From: Bolinopsis microptera | Taxonomy: Eukaryota > Ctenophora > Tentaculata > Lobata > Bolinopsidae | Length of the DNA stretch: 64,000 bases | Assembly (NCBI RefSeq): GCF_026151205.1 | Contig: NC_087082.1 | Coordinates: 20,761,283 to 20,825,282, forward strand | Direction: 5' to 3' | Shown: positions 1-11,600 of the stretch, one piece after another | Position numbering within the stretch: position 1 is the stretch's first letter | How the letters are laid out: every line of letters begins with the position of its first letter | Made by a program: the position numbers and the translations under genes | The notes under the pieces: generated by a model | What the model saw: the letters and a program-made list of their open reading frames with translations, nothing else | Database searches by the model: none | Told to the model about the DNA's origin: nothing

Positions 1-600
1 CGCATGACTTACGCCATTGAATATTACAGCTTATTTCATTTTTAATTAAATTTTGTTAATAGTTATACTTAAATGGTTTTTACAATTTTCTACGGACTGT
101 ATGAGACTTTTTATCGATTTATACTATTGTTGTCCTGATAATTATTACTTCAGTTTCCTTTTTACTTAGCAAAGTGAACTTTTTACGGGGGCCACCAAAT
201 TTCAGACATGATTGCGACTTTTTCGACATAATGTTAATTTGCTGGCCAGATATTACTATCGAATATAATTTACTAGAAACCCGCTACAGTACTAGTCGAA
301 AGCTTTGTTTAAAAAAAGTTATGTTTTAATTTCTCTTCATCATCTAGCACTGTTGTACTGTAGAAATTAAGGATTTTATTTGACAATAACGACTATTTTG
401 TAAGTATTTGGATTCTCTAAACGACAAGTTTTCAAAATAGCAATCACAATATCAATCACAACCAAAGTTATGAATAATCATAGTATACTTATAGCGTGAG
501 CGTAAATGTTAGATAGTCATGTAGTTTTGGTAACATTGTAGTGTTTTTATGACTATGTCCCCGCGTTGCCAAGGAGATTTCGTCAAGTTTAAAGTATAAT
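1..600. repeat. Left arm of a long inverted repeat (partner 58281-58873)
   Basis: The sequence from base 1 is the reverse complement of 58873 downward, at roughly 95% identity by eye, for nearly 600 bp. The left copy carries about 55 bp (roughly 502-556) that the right copy lacks. That insert is bounded by short inverted repeats (ATAGTCAT / ATGACTAT). Both arms share a short open stretch that reads YFKLDEISLATRG on the minus strand here. The arm starts at the window edge, so its real length is unknown. It could be two copies of a dispersed transposon or one inverted duplication. Confidence 0.85.
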
Positions 601-900
601 GGCACATGAATTGTACTGCCACTGGCGAGGGTATGAATCAACGGAGGGTTACAATGGCCTTCAGACATTTTACCAGGAACATGAAATGCTACGTTCATGT
701 CACTGATGATTATAACAGGTTCAGAGAGAGAAATTAAATCTATACAGTGTTCTGCAGTAATTGGATGATTTTAGCTTATAATTAATTACGGTCAAATTAA
801 TTAGAGAGTTTGTTGATTTTGGGTAGGTTAACTTAAACTAGTTAAACACTTACAAGCTTAGGTAATATCTTTCATTAAAACTATTTTAAACAAATGATAA

Positions 901-1128
901 TTCTTCAGCAATTCTAAGCCGGAAATAATGATGAAATGCTCTGTGACATGTACACGAGAACGAACAAACAACGTAAATATATACGATGGCGAAACTAATC
1001 AGCTGTTTGCTTGTATGAGCGGTAATAAGCACGGCTTGATCCGCCTCTCAATTGAGCCTGACATTGACGTGGCCTTCATTACAGCACTTGCTTTGATGTG
1101 GGATGTTGCCCTTAGGAATTGGGGTTAA
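901..1128 (+). CDS. Probable terminal exon, tubby/LURP-like C-terminus
   Basis: An open stretch follows a possible splice acceptor (ttcttcag, ending near 908) and stops at 1126-1128. The first in-frame Met is at 928. It reads as a beta strand with YDGETNQLFAC, then a basic strand, then DIDVAFITALALMWD. The DVAFxxALAL helix near the end resembles the C-terminal hydrophobic helix of tubby-like/LURP-one/phospholipid-scramblase folds. I could not find upstream exons, so this is at best the last about 70 residues of a gene. It could also be a chance ORF or a fragment. The function is not known. Confidence 0.35.
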   Translation, partial: FFSNSKPEIMMKCSVTCTRERTNNVNIYDGETNQLFACMSGNKHGLIRLSIEPDIDVAFITALALMWDVALRNWG

Positions 1129-2604
1129 ACGGACCCTGATCTTCGTCATTAAATAATGGTGATGACTAAAAATACCTCAACGATGTGGAATCGGGGGACT
1201 ATAAATAATTAGTACAAAATGGACTTGATCTGATAATGTGATATCTTTACCAAAATATATTGTACTGTACTATGTATTTTGGTAAAAATATCAGTATTAA
1301 AATATTAAGTTTATTTGAGCTTTAATTGTAAGTCGACTTCGCTTGTCGACTTCCCTAGTGCTTACACCATTGTACTTGAACGATAAACAGTTTTTTTTTC
1401 AGGTCTGTTCATATATAATTATATATTATATATCATGTTACAATTATTTAAATTTAATACAAATAGTCATCTGTGAGTAAAACTAAAAGAATTTTGTTGG
1501 ATTCAGAGTCACAATTTAAGCTTTTCAATGACAAATTAGCTAACACTAGCAGCGTACCCGTCCTCCGGACGACAATAATTCTTTACTTTCACTGACACCA
1601 CGTTTTCGCTTTCTAAATTTATTGGGTGACCCAAATGAGTCAAATTTAAAGACAGGATTTTCAAATATTAGAATTAGCATTAGAATCAAATTTACACGGC
1701 AATACGATAAAAATAGTAAATAATTTAAAGATTCTTCGATCTGCTGATTCAGCATCTGCCAGTTCTAAATCGTATTTTTGTTTCGATTGGCCCCCATGTG
1801 CAAAAAACAGCACACTACTTTGGAGTCGAAACAATATTGTACTGCAGTAAGTGCATAGTTTTACATGCATTGAAAATCTTATCAGCTATGTATAAAAAGA
1901 TAAAATTCAATAATTAGCGACGGCACATTTCCAAGTATAGTAGTATCTGTAGTTTGTAAATAGATATTGGTTTTTATATGTTATACTCATTTGTATCTGC
2001 TAATTTAAGAGTTAGAGAAACTACTGTAAATACTGAAATAATTATTACCTATTTAAATCGCGTTTTTGACACCACTTGGAGATCCAAATTTTGGGCACTA
2101 AAATTCTTGTTCCGTGGCAAATTTTTTATTTTTTCATGCTGATTTGAAAAGCATAAAAGCATTTAACCCGGTCAAAAAAGTTTAAGTTGTATCTCTTTTA
2201 CGGTTTTTGCGGAAAGTCGCGTTAAAGTTGATGCCGTGGTGTCAGTAAAATGGCACGGATAAACACATATATATCGTCTCGCTTTATTTATTGTAAGATG
2301 AACAAATTAATGAAGAAAATCTAAAAATTACGCTACTGATAGTGATACATTATTGGCGAACAATTTTATCGAATGAACGAGAGGTCTCAAAATTTGTTCA
2401 TGATCAATGATCTCCGGAGACCATACCCTACAGCAATTATAAATGATTAATAACGTTCTCAAACCGTTCTTATGTTATCAACAGTGATCACTTGTTCGCC
2501 ATTTTTGGGACACCCAGTATCAAATAAAACCAGTCTTTCGTTACACTTACAAAATTCATTCACACAGTCAAATTTCTGCATTATCGTCTGAATTAGCTGG
2601 AAAC
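1129..2604. other. AT-rich intergenic stretch
   Basis: I see no credible coding sequence. At about 1239-1293 there is a hairpin whose arms read GATATCTTTACCAAAATA and its near complement around a 20-bp loop. A small palindrome built on GTCGAC is at about 1333-1353. The 3' end of the adhesion GPCR transcript (minus strand) probably lies at the right of this stretch. Confidence 0.5.
2282..2291 (-). terminator. Candidate poly(A) signal for the adhesion GPCR
   Basis: On the minus strand this reads AATAAATAAA, about 315 bp downstream of the receptor stop codon at 2605. It is the nearest canonical hexamer I noticed. AT-rich DNA makes chance matches likely. Confidence 0.35.
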
Positions 2605-5600
2605 TCATTTTAGCTTACATGTTACACTTTCAGACGTTCGATCATCGTTGGAGGCGGCGGCGTTTTCATAAATGTTGTCAGCTTGGTTTGGGACGGCACT
2701 GGCGCTGATCGTCATTGCCTGAGTTAACGGGGCTACTGATCTACCGGCGGCAGCGGCGGCGAAAGATATTGTAGCGGTCCTCCTCTCCTCTTGGAGCCCA
2801 ACCTTAACCAGCCAGTGAGACGTGACCTGGTCGTTGAGCACTATGTAGAACAGGAATACAAATATGCCCTGAAAGTTTACATGGATAATTATCTCCGTTT
2901 GTAGTGCAATTAACCATTTTTCGTCTTTAATTTTCATAATGATGATATACTTGTGTGGTGGGTATCGATATTATCAATTATGATACTTTAAAGATAACAT
3001 CTAATTCGGAAGAAGGATAAAGAAGGCTGTAGAAAACACGCGCATACCTGAGAACTATTAAGAAGAATGAACAGATACTGCATCCCCGCTTGGAACTGAG
3101 GGGCTGGGAGGGACATGAATATTCCAAAGAACCAGCCTGTTCCAAGCAAGACCATCACACCGACTGCTGATTTAACCCATATAATACCAACAACTCTAAA
3201 CGTTCGAATTTTTTGATGAAATTTTGTTTCCTAAGCACTGAGGTACCAACTCTGACGGTGCAATAATTATTTTGAAAAAATTTATATTTTTTATAGCTTT
3301 TTCGACCCGTACTTTTAAAAGTTCATTGTTGGAGCTTGCGTTTTTGGAACATTGCATCGTACTTTTAAAAGTACATCATATTTGAATGATGTACTTTTAA
3401 AAGCACGGGTTTAATAAATAATGTACTTTTAAAAGTACGGGTTTAATGAATAGTGTACTTCTGGAGGTATGTTACTTAATTAAACAGAAACTCAGGGTCA
3501 GATAATAAAACTAAAAGCCCTTGTCAGAATGGCTGAATAAAATTTAAACAATACCATACAAAATTTAAGTGGTACACTAAACAAATCATGATGGTGGGAA
3601 CAGCTATACTTATAAACTACTATCATAATTCCATTTACCAATTTACTAGAATTTTACGAAAATTGTCAGGTTTTGTGCTTTTTACTCTAACTGATGATAA
3701 GGCTTAAAACAAAGCACACAAAGCGCAACGTCACACACTTCGCACTTAGCCAGACGCTTTTCACAACTTAAAGAATACCTAAAATGGTGAGAATGAGAAG
3801 AGAGTAGCAGAAGCTGAGAAAGTTCTAGAGGAACTCAAACAGAAGAGAGTAGCAGAAGCTGAGGGAGTTCTAGAGGAGCAGAAGAGAGTAGCAGAAGCTG
3901 AGGGAGTTCTAGAGGAACAGAAGAGAGTAGCAGAAGCTGAGAGAGTTCTAGAGGAGCAGAAGAGAGTAGCAGAAGCTGAGAGAGTCTAGAGGAACAGAAG
4001 AGAGTAGCAGAAGCTGAGAGAGTTCTAGAGGAACAGAAGAGAGTAGCAGAAGCTGAGAGAGTTCTAGAGGAGCAGAAGAGAGTAGGAGAAGCTGAGAGAG
4101 TTCTAGAGGAGCAGAAGATAGTAGCAGAAGCTGAGAGAATTCTAGAGGAGCAGAAGAAGGTAGCAGAAGCTGAGAGAGTTCTAGAGGAACAGAAGAGAGT
4201 AGCAGAAGCTGAGGGAGTTCTAGAGGAGCAGAAGAGAGTAGCAGAAGCTGAGAGAGTTCTAGAGGAGCAGAAGAAGGTAGCAGAAGCTGAGCGTATTCTA
4301 GAGGAACAGAAGAGAGTAGCAGAAGCTGAGAGAATTCTAGAGGAACAGAAGAGAGTAGCAGAAGCTGAGGGAGTTCTAGAGGAGCAGAAGAGAGTAGCAG
4401 AAGCTGAGAGAGTTCTAGAGGAGCAGAAGAGAGTAGCAGAAGCTGAGAGAGTCTAGAGGAACAGAAGAGAGTAGCAGAAGCTGAGAGAGTTCTAGAGGAG
4501 CAGAAGAAGGTAGCAGAAGCTGAGCGTATTCTAGAGGAACAGAAGAGAGTAGCAGAAGCTGAGAGAGTTCTAGAGGAGCAGAAGAAGGTAGCAGAAGCTG
4601 AGCGTATTCTAGAGGAACAGAAGAGAGTAGCAGAGGTGGAGAGAGTTCTAGAGGAACAAAGAGAGTAGCAGAGGTTGAGAGAGTTCTAGAGGAAAAGAAA
4701 ATAGTAGCAGAAACTGAGAGAGTTCTAGAGGAACAGAAGAGAGTAGCAGAAGCTGAGAGAGTTCTAGAGGAACAAAAGAGAGTAGCAGAAGCTGAGAGAA
4801 TTTAGAGGAACAGAAGAGAGTAGCAGAAGCTGAGAGAGTTCTAGAGGAACAGAAGAGAGTAGCAGAAGCTGAGCGTATTCTAGAGGAACAGAAGAGAGTA
4901 GCAGAAGCTGAGAGAGTTCTAGAGGAACAGAAGAGAGTAGCAGAAGCTGAGGGAGTTCTAGAGGAGCAGAAGAGAGTAGCAGAAGCTGAGAGAGTTCTAG
5001 AGGAGCAGAAGAGAGTAGCAGAAGCTGAGAGAGTCTAGAGGAACAGAAGAGAGTAGCAGAAGCTGAGAGAGTTCTAGAGGAGCAGAAGAAGGTAGCAGAA
5101 GCTGAGCGTATTCTAGAGGAACAGAAGAGAGTAGCAGAAGCTGAGAGAGTTCTAGAGGAGCAGAAGAAGGTAGCAGAAGCTGAGCGTATTCTAGAGGAAC
5201 AGAAGAGAGTAGCAGAGGTGGAGAGAGTTCTAGAGGAACAAAGAGAGTAGCAGAGGTTGAGAGAGTTCTAGAGGAAAAGAAAATAGTAGCAGAAACTGAG
5301 AGAGTTCTAGAGGAACAGAAGAGAGTAGCAGAAGCTGAGAGAGTTCTAGAGGAACAAAAGAGAGTAGCAGAAGCTGAGAGAATTTAGAGGAACAGAAGAG
5401 AGTAGCAGAAGCTGAGAGAGTTCTAGAGGAACAGAAGAGAGTAGCAGAAGCTGAGAAAGTTCTAGAGGAGCAGGAGAGAGTAGCAGAAGCTGAGAGAGTC
5501 TAGAGGAACAGAAGAGAGTAGCAGAAGCTGAGAGAGTTCTAGAGGAACAGAAGAGAGTAGCAGAAGCTGAGAGAGTTCTAGAGGAACAGAAGAGAGAAGC

Positions 5601-8600
5601 AGAAGCTGAGAGAGTTCTAGAGGAGCAGAAGAGAGTAGGAGAAGCTGAGAGAGTTCTAGAGGAGCAGAAGATAGTAGCAGAAGCTGAGAGAATTCTAGAG
5701 GAGCAGAAGAAGGTAGCAGAAGCTGAGAGAGTTCTAGAGGAGCAGAAGAGAGTAGCAGAAGCTGAGAGAATTCTAGAGGAGCAGAAGAAGGTAGCAGAAG
5801 CTGAGAGAGTTCTAGAGGAGCAAAAGAGAGTAGCAGAAGCTGAGAGAGTTCTAGAGGAGCAGAAGAAGGTAGCAGAAGCTGAGCGTATTCTAGAGGAACA
5901 GAAGAGAGTAGCAGAGGTGGAGAGAGTTCTAGAGGAGCAGAAGATAGTAGCAGAAACTGAGAGAGTTCTAGAGGAACAGAAGAGAGTAGCAGAAGCTGAG
6001 AGAGTTCTAGAGGAACAAAAGAGAGTAGCAGAAGCTGAGAGAGTTTAGAGGAACAGAAGAGAGTAGCAGAAGCTGAGAGAGTTCTAGAGGAACAGAAGAG
6101 AGTAGCAGAAGCTGAGAAAGTTCTAGAGGAGCAGGAGAGAGTAGCAGAAGCTGAGAGAGTCTAGAGGAACAGAAGAGAGTAGCAGAAGCTGAGAGAGTTC
6201 TAGAGGAACAGAAGAGAGTAGCAGAAGCTAAGAGAGTTCTAGAGGAGCAGAAGAGAGTAGCAGAAGCTGAGAAAGTTCTAGAGGAGCAGAAGAGAGTAGC
6301 AGAAGCTGAGCGTATTCTAGAGGAACAGAAGAGAGTAGCAGAAGCTTTGAGAGTTCTAGAGGAACAGAAGAGAGTAGCAGAAGCTGAGACAATTCTAGAG
6401 GAACAGAAGAGAGTAGCAGAGGCTGAGACAATTCTAGAGGAGCAGAACAACTCAGCTGAGGAAATGCATAGACTACAAGGAAAGGAATCTTATGTTGGAC
6501 CAGCAGATTGCTGATGGCACACAATCATGTCAGTATTTGATAGTAATTATACATCGGGATTAGGAAACCAGTTACAAGATCTAGGATTGTAAACATTAAG
6601 CGGGGGAGGGGGGATCAGGTACCAAGTGCCGTACGTGACGTCGACTAAGTGCAACTTTGGAATTTACAAAAAAGACCCACCCACCCCCTTCGCGGTACTA
6701 ACTGTTTTTTTTTCGGATAATATTTAGGACACCCACCCCTTTTGCGGTACTAACTGTTGAGAAATCACGGTACTGACTGTGTCTTGGTATATAAAATAAG
6801 ATACCCACCCATAAATTGCTTTAAACAGTTCATTAAACATTGGGAAATGGGCAAATTATACCCACTATTTAGTAGGGGTTTTGTTTTCAATGCAGTCGAA
6901 TTAAATAAAAAGTTACAAAAAAAGGAAACAAAATAAAAAAACCCAAAAAAAAGGAAAAAAACCTCAAAACCAAAAACAAACCATTCCCAATATTGAAATT
7001 TGAGGTAAAATGGATATTTTGGGGTTGGACACCCCCTTAGTACCTTGTACTAACTGATTTTCTGGGAAATGAGCAGCAGACCCACCACTTAGTACAAATG
7101 TACTAACTGTGTTTTGGAAGAAAATATGACCCACCCCCCCCCCCCTAACGTCACGTACGATTCTGACCTTATGTTCCCCCCACCCCCGCATTAACTCATT
7201 AAGAAAGAGTATATTGAAGGCCGCTCTGGAAGACGTGGAATAACCGAGTGAAAACGTGGATCCTTCAAGATCGACTAAATCCCAGAAGTAACAACAACAA
7301 GTTTTTGTTGTGACTTCCGTTCTGATTCAGAACAATTTACCTACCATTACAGTCTTACCGACATTAATCATACCAGCACACATTGTGTAGTCTATATAAA
7401 CCTGTACTTTTAAAAGTACATTTTTCTTGAAACCTGTCCTTTTAAAAGTACATCATTCGAAGATAATGTACTTTTAAAAGTACGTACTTTTGAAAGTACA
7501 TCATTGTCCAGAATGATGTACTTTTAAAAGTACACCCAATTTACATCTCAATTAGAGACAATTTATGATTTTTATCTCGCCCCACATTATTGCCTATTTA
7601 TTGCACAATCGTTTAGGCAATATTAAAAAACCAAATTTGGGATCCATCAAAGTTGGAGAATTGGCTGGTGGTACCGAGAATTTACCTTTTTTCAAAGTAA
7701 CATTTTTGACCACCTTTGCCAACATCCTATAAATTTCTTGCTTTTTTTAACCATCTGGTCAGGGTGTTAAAATCATCAGCAGACTTTTTCTAACCTAATG
7801 CAAAAAACTGTATCAAAAAATATTTGTCATGAGACAAGTTAGGTCACTGTTTATGAACCGTACTTTTAAAAGTACCGTGGAAGAATATGGGTTAAGCTGC
7901 CGCTGAAGTTAGTTTAAGAATTTTTGCGATATTAAAATGAAGCATATGAAAAGTAAAACAAACCAGACAACAGGCCAGATGATAAACAATTCTTCGATCA
8001 TATTGAAAGACGCTAAATATTATCAACCTTAGAACTCACTAAAATTTGTCCCCGATCAGAGATGTTGCCGGATGAGTTTGAGTTCTTATTAATCACTTTG
8101 GCAACCAGTGCGAAGAATACAAGGTTCACCAAGATAACCAAGACAATGGGGGCTAGGAAGAGAGTGTAGAAGGATGTACTTTCAGGTCGGATAAAGCACA
8201 TAGTGTCCGCTAGGTACCCGTGTTCTGTGAAAGTGAAGCTACCTACGGTGTGCCGCTTCGTGAAGACGAAATATCCGATGAATGGTATCGGTAGAGGGAT
8301 ACCTAGAATATGGTCAGGTAATTTGTATGATAAGAGTATATAATTATACTCTTCTTATTTGAAAAACAATCGAATAACCAAGATTATGCAAGTGCTCAGA
8401 TAGAGAAAATATAAGATTGAATAATAATATTATAATAACATACCCCATGCCGCGAGGTTAAACTTCAGCATACACTTTGAGATATGAGATCCGAACACTT
8501 GTACGAGAGAAAGGTACATAAGGAACCCTTCGACGACCATCCAGGCGAAGACCACAAGCCATAAGTAATGCTGGATCATCGCGTACACGGCACATCCCGT

Positions 8601-11600
8601 CGACTTCTGAAACGGGTGGTGGTTGATGAATCGGGCAGTATTCGAAAAGGTCTGACAACTGGATTAGCAGCTGGACTCCTATAATATTATCTGTCAGCAC
8701 AACTTATAGTTATCATCTAACCTCTAAATATAACTCAAGCTTACCAGTTTTATGACTCCGGTATCATCAGCAGAAATGAAAGCGTCTTGGATGAGGAACA
8801 TCAATGACGCCAACAAAAGTGCGGTGGTGAAACAGATGTTGATCTTAGCGGATCGAGTTGATCGAAGAGCTTTAGCAGGAAGTAGGAACACCAGAGTTAA
8901 GATGAGACTGACGATTGAAATTCCGAGTAGTACATACGTTAAGTAACTCTGTACTTCGGCAAACCCACGATCAATCTCGTAAGCTGACTGAAAACATTTG
9001 GTGAAGGAGTGTTTCAAGCTGGGAGATATTACTATAAGTAAGACGAGTTTGAGGCCAGTATTACATAAAATAAAACGAGTTATGTATCATGATGGTTATA
9101 AATTTCCTTCCACAGAATCTCACCATAAGGACAGCAAAGCTGGTGTTGTGAGAGCACAAACAGAGCACCCCATCTGATGGCTTGGCAGAGTTGTAGATGG
9201 TCTCGCAACCCTCCTTCCACTTTGCTTTAACAGGGTCGTATTTTGCGCAGATGTACGAAACTTGCATTCTTTTACCGTTAGGTTCCATGGTGAGGCTTGA
9301 GCTGGTGTTGCCCTGAAGGTTGTAGAGGATTAGAAAATATACGTACAAAGGAATTATTTACTGATAGGATGTATACTTATATTTTTTGAGTAAAGAGGTG
9401 TTAACTGTAAACTGTAAATATCTCTGTTATGCTTGCCAGCACTGTGGTACTAGATGCGCACGCAACATCCGCATAAAGTTTGCACGTGCGAAACGTAAGA
9501 AATTGTCTCATTCATGATTTCGATTACTTTTTGCTTTCCGACGAAAATTGTCTGATATCGTCCAGAATCTTATTTGCCACAGTGTAAAATTAAAATGTAA
9601 GTATAATTATCGTATTTAAATAACTCACTATATTAATGGTGGGCTTCATGAAGACATTTAGCTTGAAGTCATCAGGTACTGCGTTTTGAACTTTGACCTC
9701 AGTGATGAAAGAGTTAACAAAGCTCTTTTTGGTGTCCTCGCCATCTTTCTTGGTTGCGTCCTCCAAATCATTCTTCAGGTCATCAATGATTTTAGTGACG
9801 GCTTCCTTGTCGTCTTCGTCTTCCTCTTTTGTCACGATTGAAGTCGTCCTGTCGGGCATAAGTGTCGAGTCTGTGATGAGGACCACGGCCATGTCCACAT
9901 CTACATTCTTTTCTCCCACCTTTGTCTCAATCTGAATAAATTTCATAGTAACATATTTTAATGATATTAATACGATGTTAAATTCATAACATTTACGCAT
10001 TGCAATACTAATAACTACTGTATGAATTCTATAGGTACTGTTAAGCGAGTACTAATAGAATAAATTCTGACCAATAGAATCGTGTTTTCCTCTTCGTCAT
10101 CGCCGGATCCAGAGTCTACTTCGCAACCTTGAAGGTCCTTGCCACCTCGACTTGCCTTAGAAAGGGTGAGGGCGACAACTCCATTACTGCTGGGTTCACC
10201 AGCATCTGCATCTTTCTTAACATCGATCACGGCTATGCGAGGAGACTTGATAATCTTGTTCTTGACAACAGTTTGCTTAACAACGTTAACAGTCTGAGTC
10301 ACCAAACTGATCGGTTAGATCTATTTATAGGTTATGATTTGTGAGGTGGCTTGTGTCTTTTAATGTACAAATGATGAAATAAATTCCAGAAATGATTTAA
10401 GTAATGTATGAATGTCGAAAAATTTTGAAGTATGGTACAATTCTCACAAAAACAAATCAAAACAATGTACCCGTCACAGATCTTGCTGACGAACTGGGTT
10501 TCAGTGTCGTTATCAGCTGTTTTAAAGTCGGACTTCACAAGGTTAGACACGGTGTTTAGGACGCTCTGGGCCACTGCCTCGGAGATTTCCCCGCTTTTGA
10601 CGATGGATTTTAGAACATTAGACACCGCCTCTACGTCACCGATACCGTTCATACCCTCATTATTTGTCATCTTCTCCATCTGTGCCGTCTTATCTTCATT
10701 CGAGGCAGTCTGAGGAGAATGTAGTTATATGACCGGCCATCAACATAAACAATTGGAAAATTAACTATGGTTTAAGCTAGTTGTATAAGATACCATATTT
10801 AACTTTTTGTTTACTTTTTTAACTGATATGAGTCATACTAAACCTTATCGTTGGCTAGTTGTTCTATAGCTATCGTATTTTTAGTGTTCTTGCAATAGTA
10901 AGTCCCCTCCACATATAACTCCTTGTTCCTCTTCATCTTGCAAGTGAAAACCGCCGTGAAGTCATCAAACTGACATTTCTTGTACTGTGAGCTTTTACCG
11001 AGCCCCAGCCAGCCGTGGCTGAATGTTCCGTACTGCGTTCGATAGGTTTCAGAAACACAGCCTTGTCCCAGACCACCTGAAACTTAGATCATTTTTATTT
11101 TTAAAATTAAAAAAAATTCATATTTGCACTCTAAAAGTAGAAGTAAAAAAAGGGGGCATTTGCGATGGTCCCGGGTCCACTCTTGACTCTACCCAATTTT
11201 TGGTTTGCTTCAAAATTCAAAATGTAAAATACGAGTTTAAGTTCTTGCATCGTATTAACCTCAAGCATAGGTATCATACTAAAACTTGTAACCTGGTTTT
11301 GGACAACTAACCTGGTTTTGGACAACTAACCTGGTTTTGGAAAACTAACCTGGTTTTGGACAACTAGGCTCCGCTAGATAAGTAAAAGCGTCTCCAGACG
11401 TGCATGTTACTTCACTGCTCCCTTTGTTGAGAGCTCCAGAGTACGAGCATCTAACTTCCACTATGGTTCCGGACAGTACTGAGAACTGTCTTGTCGTTTC
11501 GATCGTACCCGTCCACTCAGCCTTTAGTCCACTGCAACTATCTGCATAGTGATGTAAGGTCAAATGATTTTTTATTCGCATTATTGATGAAACTTATGGA

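Larger units (their letters stand above)
3307..7872. repeat. Scattered 16-bp palindrome GTACTTTTAAAAGTAC, about ten copies
   Basis: Perfect or one-to-two-mismatch copies lie at about 3309, 3358, 3399, 3422, 7403, 7436, 7467, 7483, 7516 and 7858. All fall inside the TM5-TM6 intron of the receptor gene. Several are arranged as inverted pairs, for example GTACATCAT...ATGATGTAC near 3372-3400 and again near 7495-7520, so the stretch can fold as nested hairpins. They sit on both sides of the 39-bp array. They may be ends of a degraded mobile element or binding sites; I cannot tell which. Confidence 0.7.

Noticed and set aside
6007-6524. Minus-strand Ser/Leu-rich ORFs in the 39-bp array
   Set aside because: Low-complexity translation of the repeat complement. 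The plus frame has the conservative substitution pattern and a unique end.
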